A stretch of 64,000 bases of DNA, from the NCBI RefSeq assembly GCF_029626035.1, contig NZ_JARUBE010000003.1, forward strand, positions 620,001 through 684,000, read 5' to 3'. Both the position numbers and the translations under genes were made by a program. Source of the stretch: Micromonospora sp. WMMD980. GTDB lineage: Bacteria; Actinomycetota; Actinomycetes; Mycobacteriales; Micromonosporaceae. Shown one piece after another: positions 1 through 12,110 of the stretch. The notes below the pieces were generated by a model, which worked only from the letters and a program-made list of their open reading frames with translations, was not told the DNA's origin and did not search any database. Position 1 is the first letter of the stretch, and every line of letters starts with the position of its first letter.

Positions 1-34
1 GCCGTTGCTGGTGGTCCGGGGCTGACCGGCACGG

Positions 35-1327
35 GTGTCGGACCGGCGGGCTAGCCTGCGGGTCATGGGGCGCAGCCAGTCGTTGCCCCGGGGCGCCGGT
101 GACCCGCGCTTCGGGCCGGACGCCGACGACACCGGCTGTTCGATCCTGCACGTCGACATGGACGCGTTCTTCGCCTCGGTGGAGGTCCGCCGCCGCCCCG
201 AGCTGCGCGGCCGTCCGGTGGTGGTGGGCGGCGTCGGCCCGCGCGGGGTGGTCAGCTCGGCCAGCTACGAGGCCCGCCGGTTCGGGGTGCGCAGCGCGAT
301 GCCCACCGCCCGGGCCCGCGCGCTCTGCCCGGGCGCGGTCTACCTGCCGCCCGACTTCGCCGCCTACTCGGAGGCGTCCCGGGCGGTCATGGCGATCTTC
401 CGCGACGTCACCCCGCTGGTCGAGCCGCTCTCGCTGGACGAGGCGTTCCTCGACGTGGCCGGCGCCCGGCGGCTGTTCGGGCGGCCGGCGGCCATCGCCG
501 CGCTGATCCGCCGCCGGGTGGCCGAGGAGCAGCGGCTGACCTGCTCGGTCGGGGTGGCGTCGAGCAAGTTCGTGGCCAAGCTCGGTTCCACCCGGGCCAA
601 GCCGGACGGCCTGCTCGTGGTGCCGGCCGACCGGGTGCTCGACTTCCTGCACCCGCTGCCGGTGTCGGCGTTGTGGGGCGTCGGGGAGCGGTCGGCGGAC
701 GCGTTGCGTCGGCTCGGCCTGCGCACCGTGCGCGACCTGGCCGAGGCGCCGCCCGGCCTGTTGCGCCGGGCGGTGGGCGAGGCGTCCGCCGCACACCTGC
801 ACGAGCTGGCCTGGGGGCGGGACCCGCGCGGGGTGTCCCCCGAGCACGTGGAGAAGTCGATCGGCGCGGAAACCACGTTCGAGACCGACGTGACCGACCC
901 GGCTGAGATCCGGCGGGCGCTGCTCGCGCTCGCCGACAAGGCCGGCGCCCGGCTGCGCGCGGCCGGGCAGGTGGGCCGGACGGTGTCGCTGAAGGTACGG
1001 TTCGCCGACTTCCGCACGATCAGTCGTGCGCGCACCCTCCCCGTGCCGACCGACACCGCCCGGGAGATGTTCGACACGGCCTGGGCACTCTGGGGTGTTC
1101 TCGCCCCGGTCGAGCCGGTCCGCCTGGTCGGCGTCCGGATGGAGGGGCTCGCCCCGGCGCAGGAGACGCCGCGCCAGCTCACCCTGGGTGAGCCGGAGCG
1201 GGGCTGGCGGGAGGCGGAGGCCGCGGCGGACGCGGCGGCTGCCCGATTCGGGCGGTCCGTCATAGGTCCGGCCAGTCTTCTCGGCCGGCGCGAGCAGCCG
1301 CGAGTCGAAAAACCGACCCGGCCGTAG
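35..1327 (+). CDS. dinB: DNA polymerase IV (Y-family translesion polymerase)
   Basis: Error-prone polymerase that extends primers past damaged template bases. The catalytic carboxylates are visible: DMDAFF near residues 41-46 and SLDEAF near 133-138, typical of the UmuC/DinB palm. The finger and HhH regions follow (GVGERSADALRRLGL), then a little-finger domain. QLTLG near residues 381-385 resembles a sliding-clamp-binding peptide, followed by a basic tail. Length (430 aa) is normal for actinobacterial DinB. The frame opens at GTG 35; ATG 65 is an equally possible start because no clear ribosome site separates them. It stands alone, followed by an independently promoted gene. Confidence 0.93.
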   Translation: MSDRRASLRVMGRSQSLPRGAGDPRFGPDADDTGCSILHVDMDAFFASVEVRRRPELRGRPVVVGGVGPRGVVSSASYEARRFGVRSAMPTARARALCPGAVYLPPDFAAYSEASRAVMAIFRDVTPLVEPLSLDEAFLDVAGARRLFGRPAAIAALIRRRVAEEQRLTCSVGVASSKFVAKLGSTRAKPDGLLVVPADRVLDFLHPLPVSALWGVGERSADALRRLGLRTVRDLAEAPPGLLRRAVGEASAAHLHELAWGRDPRGVSPEHVEKSIGAETTFETDVTDPAEIRRALLALADKAGARLRAAGQVGRTVSLKVRFADFRTISRARTLPVPTDTAREMFDTAWALWGVLAPVEPVRLVGVRMEGLAPAQETPRQLTLGEPERGWREAEAAADAAAARFGRSVIGPASLLGRREQPRVEKPTRP

Positions 1328-1360
1328 GTCGTCCCGCTTTCCGACGCGCGAGGGCCCTCG

Positions 1361-1366
1361 TAGACT
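1361..1366 (+). promoter_or_regulatory. Candidate -10 box of the DUF3040 gene
   Basis: TAGACT matches the actinobacterial TANNNT -10 pattern and lies about 77 bases before the GTG at 1443, implying a short 5' leader. No good -35 is seen. It follows a GAGGGCCCTC palindrome. Confidence 0.4.
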
Positions 1367-1442
1367 TGCGGGTAAGCAGCCGGCTGGCTGCCACGGTCTG
1401 TCGGCCCGACCGGGCCGACCAACGTGACCGGGGAGGAGTGCC

Positions 1443-1844
1443 GTGCCGCTCTCGGAGCACGAGCAGCGGCTGTTCGAGCAGATCGAGCGGTCGCTTGCCG
1501 AGGACCCCAAGTTCGCCTCGGCCGTGCGCGCCAGCGACCCGCGTTTCCACGCGCGGCGTCGCGTGCTCGTCGCTGCCGGCGTGGTCGTCGCTGGTCTGGC
1601 CCTGTTGATCTACGGGGCCGTGATCAAGATTCCCGCGGTGGCCGTGGCGGGTTTCGTCGTCATGCTGGCCTCGTTGGGCTACGCGGTGCAGTCGCACCGC
1701 CGGTCCCAGTCGCCCGACCTGCACGTGGTCGGCGGCACCACAACGAGCCGGCGCCGTCCCCGTGGCCGCAGCGGCGGCCGCCGGGGCTCCTTCCTGGACC
1801 GGATGGAGGACCGCTGGCGGCAGCGCCCGGAGGGCCACCGCTGA
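1443..1844 (+). CDS. DUF3040 domain membrane protein
   Basis: Small actinobacterial membrane protein of unknown function. The N-terminus (PLSEHEQRLFEQIERSL) is the DUF3040 signature, followed by a short cytoplasmic stretch and two transmembrane helices (about residues 38-58 and 61-80) and a basic Arg-rich tail. The GTG start follows a strong ribosome site GGGGAGGAG. In many actinobacteria a DUF3040 gene lies near the division cluster or dinB, as here. A role in envelope or division has been suggested by context only; nothing in the sequence proves it. Confidence 0.9.
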   Translation: MPLSEHEQRLFEQIERSLAEDPKFASAVRASDPRFHARRRVLVAAGVVVAGLALLIYGAVIKIPAVAVAGFVVMLASLGYAVQSHRRSQSPDLHVVGGTTTSRRRPRGRSGGRRGSFLDRMEDRWRQRPEGHR

Positions 1845-1850
1845 CCACGT

Positions 1851-1871
1851 CCCGCCCCTGACCGGGGCGGG
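1851..1871 (+). terminator. GC hairpin after the DUF3040 gene
   Basis: CCCGCCCC, loop TGACC, GGGGCGGG forms a perfect 8-bp stem six bases after the stop. There is no T-tract, which is usual for high-GC terminators. The 239-bp space up to the convergent gene at 2084 otherwise shows no gene. Confidence 0.55.
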
Positions 1872-2083
1872 CGGCGACAGGCTCGCGCTTCGCCGGCACC
1901 CGTCGACGAGCGCGCGGGCTCTGTCGCGCCCACCCGACCGGCCCACGCCGACCGGGCCGTCCCGCCCCGGTCCCTCCCCGCCCCCGTGTCGCAACCCGGC
2001 TGAGCTCAACCGCGTGATCAAGGCGGTGTGGGATCGGCGGAACGGTCGCTCCGGGGCGTGGACGCCGGGCGGCGGCAGTGGGG

Positions 2084-4546
2084 TCAGCGGGCCGGGCGGC
2101 CGGCCAACAGGCGACGTGGACTCCAGCGCAGCATCCACTGCCGGGCCTGCCCGCTGGTGGTGACCAGCCGGGCCGACCGTTCGGCCAGGGCGGTCCGCCA
2201 GCGCATCAGCACCGACGGTGGCAGCACCGCCGCCAGCAGCCGGGTCCGCCGGGTCGCCCGCGCGGCGAGCGCCCCGCGTACCGTCCGCAGCGCCGGCTGA
2301 AGCTCGGCGTCGGTGAGCGGATCACGGGCGTAGCGGGCCCGCTCCTCGGCCCGGCCCAGCAGTCGCACCCCGGTCGCCGCGCCGGCGTCCTCGACCAGCG
2401 CCTCCCGGGTCAGCCGCTCGGCGGTCGCCCGCGGAGTCTCGGTGCCGTCGACCGGGACGTGGAAGTCGACGAGCGTGTCCAGCAACTCGTCCCAGGCGGC
2501 GTGCGCGTCGGCGCGGGCCGCCTCGGCGTCCACCCCGACCACGATCTCGCGGGCCCCGCCCCGCTGACCGGGCACGGCCACCGCGGTGGCCGCCGGTGGG
2601 GTCGCCCGGACCCGGCGTCGGCGGCGCAGCGCGGAACGGCGCAGGGCCGGCACGGCGAGCAGCGCCAGCAGGGCGAGCGCCCCGGCCAGCCACCACGGCC
2701 AGACCGTGTCCCGCCGGGTCGGCCCGCTGTCGCCGACCGCCAGGCCCTGGTCGGCGTCCTTGTCGAGACGGTCCGGCTCGTTCGGGCCCGCCGACGGGTT
2801 CGCCGCGCCGGGCGCCGCGCTGCTGCCCGGCGCCGGGGAGGCGTCCTGCGGGGCGTCGGTGTCCGGGGCCCAGGTGGACCGGACCGCGCCGGGGATGCTG
2901 GCCGCCGGGGTGGCGTCGAACGGCACCCAGGACTTGCCGAAGTAGACCTCGGTCCAGGCGTGCAGGTTCTGGTTGGTCAGCACGTAGGCGTCGCCGTCGG
3001 TGTTGCTGCCGTTGGTGAACCCGACCGCCACTCGGGCCGGCACGCCGGCCGCCCGGACCAGCCAGGCCATCGCCGCGGCGTACTGCTGGCAGTAGCCGAC
3101 CTTGGTGGCGAGGAAGTCGGTGATGTCCGCGCCGCTGCTGCCGTTGCGGGTGGAGAGCGCGTAGGTGAAGCCGTTGTCCACCGAGAAGTAGTCGTAGATC
3201 GCCCGGACCTTGTCGTAGTTGGTCTTGCGGCCCTCGGTCAGCCGGGCGACCAGCCGGTCGACGTCCGGGTTCGGCGGGGTGAAGGTCTGCTGGCGCATCA
3301 CGGCGCTCTCCGACGGCGGAGCCGGCGCGGCGCGCAGCGCCTCCGGGCTGAACGTCGACCGCACGTACTCGAAGGAGTAGCTCTTGCCGCGCGCGTTCTC
3401 CCGGTTGGAGAAGACGACCTGCTGGTTGGGGTCGTAGCGCCAGTTGCCGTTGAGGTCCTCGATCCGCGCCGGCTCGGCGTAGACCGGCAGCAGCGGCATG
3501 TTCAGGTCCTTCGTCACCTCGACGGTGGCCCGGTAGGTGCGCTGCTCGACCCCGCGGGTGGCGCGTTCGGTCGGGTCGGCCAGGTCGCGAGTGACCTGCT
3601 GGCCGGTGGGCACCCGGGCCTGGAAGCCGCTCGACTTCAGGTCGTCCACCACGCCCAGGCGCAGGTAGAACGGGTTCGGCTCGTCGGTGGTGACCTTGAC
3701 CAGGTCGAACCGTTCGCTCTGGTTGAGCTGGCCGCTGAGCGCGGCGAACAGGTCGATCCGGCCGCTGCTGCCGCCCTGGCCGGGCCGGCCGTTGCCGTCG
3801 CCGGGGCCGGCGCCGACGTTGTTCAGCAGGCCGCCCGTCATCCCGGGCACGGCCAGCGGCAGCACCACCGCCACCAGCACCCCGGCCGCGGCCAGCCGCC
3901 GCCCGGCCGCGGCCAGCGGCGACGCCTCCCAGACGTCGACGTCGCGCCCCTCGCCGGTGAACCGGCGGCCGAACCGGCGCACCCGGTCGACGTTGTCGGT
4001 GACCAGCAGCCACAGGTAGCCGGCGGCGCCCACCACGAACGGGGTGGCGGGAACGCTGTCCACGTAGACCGCCACCGGCACCGAGTAGATGGCCAGCATC
4101 GGCAGCCCGGCCAGCGCCGGCCGGCGCAGCCCGACCGCGAGCACGTCGACCACCACGGCCACCGCGCCGATGCCGAGCACGGCGAGGAAGAGCAGCGAGT
4201 CGACGTCGGGGACCTTGACGCCGTACGCGCGCATGTCCTGCAACGAGGTCTGGAGCAGGTCGCCGAAGTGGGCGAAGGTGGCCGGGGTCGGCACGAACGC
4301 GAGCAGCTCGGTGCCACCGGGGAAGACCCAGGTCAGGCCCAGCGTCAGGCCGGCCAGCATGGCCAGCAGCTGACCCCACAGCGGAGCCCGGCCCAACCGG
4401 CTCAACGCCGCCGCGCCGGCCACCACGGAGACCACGATGGCCGCCTGGACCAGCCACGTCCAGCGCTCGAAGATCGCCGACAGCGGGGCCGCCGCCAGCA
4501 GGGTCGCCGCCGCGGCGACGAAACCGATGTTGCGGTGCGGGGTCAC
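2084..4546 (-). CDS. Transglutaminase-like membrane protein (TgpA/DUF3488 type)
   Basis: Large membrane protein with about seven N-terminal transmembrane helices (DUF3488/TgpA_N), an extracytoplasmic transglutaminase core, one further helix and a cytoplasmic tail. The cysteine-protease-like triad is intact: Cys486 (VGYCQQYAAAMAW), His529 (NLHAWTEVYFG) and Asp544 (WVPFDATP). It is the last gene of a moxR / DUF58 / transglutaminase operon, a widely conserved trio. The GTG start is preceded by GGAAGGACG and lies 16 bases after the DUF58 stop. By family knowledge it probably modifies or cleaves envelope peptides; the substrate is unknown. Confidence 0.9.
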   Translation of the reverse strand: MTPHRNIGFVAAAATLLAAAPLSAIFERWTWLVQAAIVVSVVAGAAALSRLGRAPLWGQLLAMLAGLTLGLTWVFPGGTELLAFVPTPATFAHFGDLLQTSLQDMRAYGVKVPDVDSLLFLAVLGIGAVAVVVDVLAVGLRRPALAGLPMLAIYSVPVAVYVDSVPATPFVVGAAGYLWLLVTDNVDRVRRFGRRFTGEGRDVDVWEASPLAAAGRRLAAAGVLVAVVLPLAVPGMTGGLLNNVGAGPGDGNGRPGQGGSSGRIDLFAALSGQLNQSERFDLVKVTTDEPNPFYLRLGVVDDLKSSGFQARVPTGQQVTRDLADPTERATRGVEQRTYRATVEVTKDLNMPLLPVYAEPARIEDLNGNWRYDPNQQVVFSNRENARGKSYSFEYVRSTFSPEALRAAPAPPSESAVMRQQTFTPPNPDVDRLVARLTEGRKTNYDKVRAIYDYFSVDNGFTYALSTRNGSSGADITDFLATKVGYCQQYAAAMAWLVRAAGVPARVAVGFTNGSNTDGDAYVLTNQNLHAWTEVYFGKSWVPFDATPAASIPGAVRSTWAPDTDAPQDASPAPGSSAAPGAANPSAGPNEPDRLDKDADQGLAVGDSGPTRRDTVWPWWLAGALALLALLAVPALRRSALRRRRRVRATPPAATAVAVPGQRGGAREIVVGVDAEAARADAHAAWDELLDTLVDFHVPVDGTETPRATAERLTREALVEDAGAATGVRLLGRAEERARYARDPLTDAELQPALRTVRGALAARATRRTRLLAAVLPPSVLMRWRTALAERSARLVTTSGQARQWMLRWSPRRLLAGRPAR

Positions 4547-4562
4547 CGAATCGTCCTTCCGG

Positions 4563-5861
4563 TCATCGCATGCCGCCGGCGACCGTCTCGGCCAGCGCCG
4601 CCCGCAGGGCGAAGCCCTGCGAGCCGCGGCCGGCCTGCGGCCACAGTGCCGGCAGCCGGTTGCCGTGCTCCACCCCGATGACCCGCCACCCGCTCTGCAG
4701 CAGGGCGAGGGCGGAGCTGCCGTGCGCCCGCTCCGCCTCGACCCGGGCCTTGGGCGGCAGGTTCAACCAGGTGTTGCTGTCGAGCAGGAACGCCACACAG
4801 GTGGCGCCGTTGCCACGCAGCCCGGCCAGCAGCTCCGCCTCGGCGTCGCCGAGCGTGCCGAACAACGCGATGATCAGGCCGCCGTCGGCCCGCTGGCGGA
4901 CCTGCTGCACCAGCGTGGTGATCTCGCCGCGCCGGTCCAGGTGCACCTCGGCGAGATGATCGAGGAGTAGGCCCTCGCCGCCGGCCTCGGTGGCGCCGAC
5001 GTCCACGCCGTTGCCGGTGACCAGGCGCAACTTGTAGCCGGCCTGGCGCAGGTGCACGGCGATGCTGGCGGCGGCCGAGACGGCCCACTCGAAGCTCGCC
5101 GTCGGCCCCTCGCCCCGGTGCCCGGCGGCGCGGGTGTCCAGCACCACCGTGGCGCGGCTCTCCCACGGCTGCTCCTCGCGGCGCACCATCAGCTCACCGG
5201 TGCGGGCGGTGGACTTCCAGTGCACCCGGCGCAGGTCGTCGCCCATCCGGTACTCCCGGGTCGCGGCGTCGTCCTCGCCGTGCACCGCGACGGAGCGGGC
5301 CCGGCTGTCGCCGCTGCCGGCGTACTCGCCCGGCAGGCGCACCGCGGGCAACGGGGTGACCTGCGGGATCACCGTGAGGTGGTCGGTGCTGGGGAACGAC
5401 CGGGTCAGCTCGCACAGCCCGAACGGGTCGGTCAGCCGGATCACCAGCGGACCCACGTCGTAGCGGCCGCGCACGTCGGCGCGGACCGTGTACGCCACGG
5501 AGCTGGCCTGGTGCGCGCCGAGCCGCTCCAGCACCACCCGGGGGCGGCTGCCCAGCGCGTAGGGCAGCCGGTCCTCCAGCAGCAGGGTGCCGGTGGGCAG
5601 CCGGGACAGGTTCTGCAACCGCAGCACCACCCGGGAGCTGGCGCCGACCGGCACCCGGTGCGGCTCGAGCGTGCGGTGACAGGCCAGCTTGTAACGGCTG
5701 CGCCCGACGTAGGCGGCGGCGAGCAGCGGCAGGACGGCCAGCAGGACGGCCACCCGGAGCAGGTCCTTCTCGCCGAGGATGCCGGCGGAGATCGCGGCGG
5801 CGACCGCGGCCGCCAGGAAGGAGCGGCCGCGGGTGGTCAGCCCGCGCAGGCCGTCACGCAC
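4563..5861 (-). CDS. DUF58 domain protein
   Basis: Two N-terminal transmembrane helices are followed by a beta-rich region and the DUF58 block RMGDDLRRVHWKSTA (about residues 205-219), then a von Willebrand A-like fold that often binds a metal. Such proteins are the standard partners of MoxR ATPases. The GTG start lies one base after the moxR stop, with GGAGG upstream, so the pair is translationally linked. The specific role is unknown; the conserved trio suggests an envelope-associated, MoxR-remodelled complex. Confidence 0.9.
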   Translation of the reverse strand: MRDGLRGLTTRGRSFLAAAVAAAISAGILGEKDLLRVAVLLAVLPLLAAAYVGRSRYKLACHRTLEPHRVPVGASSRVVLRLQNLSRLPTGTLLLEDRLPYALGSRPRVVLERLGAHQASSVAYTVRADVRGRYDVGPLVIRLTDPFGLCELTRSFPSTDHLTVIPQVTPLPAVRLPGEYAGSGDSRARSVAVHGEDDAATREYRMGDDLRRVHWKSTARTGELMVRREEQPWESRATVVLDTRAAGHRGEGPTASFEWAVSAAASIAVHLRQAGYKLRLVTGNGVDVGATEAGGEGLLLDHLAEVHLDRRGEITTLVQQVRQRADGGLIIALFGTLGDAEAELLAGLRGNGATCVAFLLDSNTWLNLPPKARVEAERAHGSSALALLQSGWRVIGVEHGNRLPALWPQAGRGSQGFALRAALAETVAGGMR

Positions 5862-5862
5862 G

Positions 5863-6915
<1,053 letters not shown>

Positions 6916-7109
6916 GGGCCTCCTCCTCGTCGCCGGAACGGCAGCTCTGTATAGAGCACCTGGACCCGCCGTTGGGTTCGCGACGCCGAGCCTCGTCTGC
7001 CGCACGCATCTCACTGGCCTCTCAGGCTAACCATGTTTGTCGCTATCGCCGACTCCCGCAGGTGGTCGGTCGGTTACGCCCCGAATATTCGCCGGACGGG
7101 GGATCGGGG

Positions 7110-7115
7110 TACACT
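7110..7115 (+). promoter_or_regulatory. -10 box of a leaderless leuS leader-peptide promoter
   Basis: TACACT is followed by exactly seven bases and then the ATG of the leader peptide at 7123. The same TANNNT-N7-start spacing precedes six other genes in the window, so the transcript probably begins at or next to the leader start codon. The -35 (around ATTCGC 7087-7092) is poor. Confidence 0.6.
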
Positions 7116-7122
7116 GCCGGGC

Positions 7123-7161
7123 ATGGCCGGAGTCTTCCTGCTTCTTACCGAGCCGTGCTGA
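7123..7161 (+). CDS. leuS leader peptide (MAGVFLLLTEPC)
   Basis: Twelve-codon open frame between the promoter and the attenuator of leuS. Its residues 6-8 are three consecutive leucines encoded CTG CTT CTT; CTT is a rare codon in a genome of this GC content, so ribosomes should stall there when charged tRNA-Leu is scarce. The stop TGA 7159-7161 lies inside the first RNA hairpin (7152-7160 pairing with 7178-7186). This is the classical layout of a leucine-sensing attenuation peptide. No separate function of the peptide is expected. Confidence 0.78.
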   Translation: MAGVFLLLTEPC

Positions 7162-7213
7162 TGCGCTGAACGCGCGACAGCACGGCCGCCCCTCCTGCGC
7201 GAGGGGCTTTTTT
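7152..7213 (+). promoter_or_regulatory. leuS transcription attenuator
   Basis: Two mutually arranged hairpins. GCCGTGCTG (7152-7160) pairs perfectly with CAGCACGGC (7178-7186). The terminator is GCCCCTC (7188-7194), loop CTGCGC, GAGGGGC (7201-7207) and six T residues (7208-7213). An alternative helix can form between CGCGC (7171-7175) and GCGCG (7197-7201), which would break the terminator. A ribosome stalled on the Leu codons would cover the 5' half of the first hairpin. The pairing is seen; the regulatory choice is inferred from classical attenuators. Confidence 0.75.
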
Positions 7214-7266
7214 GTGCCCGAAGCAGACCTCCATCCAACCGACACGACCCGCGCCGAGGAGACGCC

Positions 7267-10107
<2,841 letters not shown>

Positions 10108-10674
10108 CCTCGGGGGTCAGGGATTCGGCGGCGCCGAGGCGGGCCGGCCCGACCGCCCCAGGTCGCTTCGGGCCGGGTGACTCCGCCGCCGAGGTCGGCC
10201 CAGTGCCAGCCGGCGAACGCCACGTCCTCGACCCGGCGGCCGGGGGCGGCGAGGTCCCAGTCCAGCAGCGCCACCGGCGCCGGGCCGGCCGGCCCGATCC
10301 GGTAGACCGTGTTCTTCGGCGACAGGTCCCGGTGGCAGACCGTCTCCGCGCCGCCGGCCAGGCCGGTGCCGGCGCAGGCGTCGTGCACCGCCCGGACCAG
10401 CCCGGCGAGCCGGGTCAGCGCGGCGTCGGCGAAGAAGGCCGGGTCCTCCTGGTCGCGCCAGGGCACCAGCCCGTCGATGTGGGAGAGCACCTGCCGGCCC
10501 CGCTCGTCCGTCCCGAGGTACGCGGGCGCGAGCCCGGGCGCGGTCGCCGCCAGGTGACGCAGCAGCGCGGCGGCGAAGTCGGCGTCGGCAGGTGGCGTGC
10601 GGCGGACCGTGTCGCCGATCCGGACCACCTCGGTGACGAACCCGCCGGGCAGAATTTCTCCGGTGCCGGTCACG

Positions 10675-11391
10675 TCAGCTCGGACCGAGCCGACGTTGCC
10701 GCTCGGCCCGCCACCAGCGGTGGATGATCAGCACGCTGGCGATCAGGCCGAGGCTGGCCGGCGCGGCCGCGTACCAGTTGATCGAACCGGGGCTGCTCAC
10801 CGCCGCGCCGATCGCGGCGTAGCCGATGGCGGTGGGGGCGGAGGCGATCACGCTGCCGGCCAGGAACGGCAGCACCCGGGCCGCGGTGGTGCCGTAGCCG
10901 TAGCTGACCAGCCCGAAACCGGCGATCGGCAGCAGCCGCACGGTGATCACCCCGAACACGCTCTGCCGGGCGAACCAACCGTCGAGCCGGGCCAACCGGC
11001 CGCGGACCCGCTCGGCCACGAAGTCACGGCCCAGCATCCGGCCGACCGCGAAGCCGAGCGCCGCCGCGAGCAGCGCCGCGCCGAGCGCGTACGCGGCGCC
11101 CTGCACCGGGCCGAAGATCGCGCCCGAGGCCAGCGTGACGAACGTCCGGGGCACCAGGGCCACCAGCAGCAGCGCGCCGCCGACCACGGCCGCGACCGGG
11201 GCGTAACCGCCGAGCGTGTCGGCGAGCCGGGGCAGGTCGGCCGCGTCCGGCCGGGGCGCCACCAGCAGCGTGACCGCGAACGCGGCGAGCAGCAGGAGCA
11301 ACAGCCCGAACCGGCGCGCCGACGGCTGCCTGAGCAGCCCGACGAGCCGGCGGGTCACCGGTCGCCGCCCCGGCGGGGCGGCGCCGGTCAT
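10675..11391 (-). CDS. TVP38/TMEM64 (DedA/VTT superfamily) membrane protein
   Basis: Integral membrane protein with about five or six helices. The VTT core is recognisable: PRTFVTLASGAIFGPVQG with following helix, and the conserved VRLLPIAGFGLVSYGYG segment around residues 150-166. Members of this superfamily are lipid scramblase- or transporter-like proteins. The ATG start overlaps the gatD stop as ATGA, placing it in the murT-gatD operon. Because MurT/GatD act on lipid II, a lipid-handling membrane partner is plausible, but that link is inference from context only. Confidence 0.88.
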   Translation of the reverse strand: MTGAAPPGRRPVTRRLVGLLRQPSARRFGLLLLLLAAFAVTLLVAPRPDAADLPRLADTLGGYAPVAAVVGGALLLVALVPRTFVTLASGAIFGPVQGAAYALGAALLAAALGFAVGRMLGRDFVAERVRGRLARLDGWFARQSVFGVITVRLLPIAGFGLVSYGYGTTAARVLPFLAGSVIASAPTAIGYAAIGAAVSSPGSINWYAAAPASLGLIASVLIIHRWWRAERQRRLGPS

Positions 11392-12110
11392 GCCCGGGCG
11401 GCGGCGGCCACCGCGTTGCGGCGCTCGGACCGGAGCCGGTCGGCCCAGGTGTCGTCGAGCGGGGGGAGCTGGTGGATGCCGGTGGCCCAGCGCAGCAGCA
11501 GGTCGGCCAGGTCGGGGTTGCGGGCCAGCGCCGGGCCGTGTGAATAGGTGCCGAGCAGCTTGCCCCGCCAGGCGCCCTCGGTGGCGCCGTCGTTGCCGAC
11601 CCCGGCGGTCACCCGGGCCAGCGGCGACACGCCCGGGCCGAGGTTGGTGCGCCCGCCGTGGTTCTCGAACCCGCTCAGGTGCGGGATGCCCAGTCGCGGG
11701 TCGACCTCGCCGGCCAGCTCCCCGACCGCCCGGGTCGGGCCCCGGTCGGAGGAGAGGTCGAGCAGTTCCAGGCCGGCGCAGCGGGTGCCCTTGGCGAAGA
11801 ACGACGTGCCGAGCAGTTGGTAGCCGGCGCAGACGCCGAACACCACCGAGCCCTGGGCCACCGCCCGGTGCAGGCCGCCGTCGGCGAGCAGGCGCTGGGC
11901 GCCCAGCGACTGCGGGCCGTCCTCGCCGCCGCCGATCAGGTAGATGTCGGCGGTGGCGGGCAGCCGCTGGTCGGAGCGGACCTCCAGCATCTCGACCGGC
12001 ATGCCGCGCAACTGGGCCCGGCGGGCCAGGATCAGCGCGTTGCCCCGGTCGCCGTAGGTGGACAGCAGGTCGGGATAGACCCAGACGATGCGCAGGCTCT
12101 CAGTTGACAC
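11388..12110 (-). CDS. gatD: Lipid II isoglutaminyl synthase, glutaminase subunit
   Basis: Class I glutamine amidotransferase that supplies ammonia to MurT for amidation of the D-glutamate in lipid II. The nucleophile Cys94 lies in VVFGVCAGYQLLG and the catalytic His191 in GTYSHGPAL. The N-terminus (LRIVWVYPDLLSTYGDRGN) is typical of GatD rather than of CobB/CobQ. The GTG start overlaps the murT stop by 11 bases, so the two subunits are co-translated. Length 240 aa is usual. Confidence 0.95.
   Translation of the reverse strand: MSTESLRIVWVYPDLLSTYGDRGNALILARRAQLRGMPVEMLEVRSDQRLPATADIYLIGGGEDGPQSLGAQRLLADGGLHRAVAQGSVVFGVCAGYQLLGTSFFAKGTRCAGLELLDLSSDRGPTRAVGELAGEVDPRLGIPHLSGFENHGGRTNLGPGVSPLARVTAGVGNDGATEGAWRGKLLGTYSHGPALARNPDLADLLLRWATGIHQLPPLDDTWADRLRSERRNAVAAAARA

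Noticed and set aside
2078..4681. 867-codon plus-strand frame opposite the transglutaminase gene
   Set aside because: Repetitive low-complexity translation; the minus-strand gene has an intact catalytic triad and a ribosome site.
7123..7266. T-box riboswitch upstream of leuS
   Set aside because: The region is too short for stem I plus antiterminator and lacks the T-box consensus; the leader peptide with tandem hairpins explains it better.
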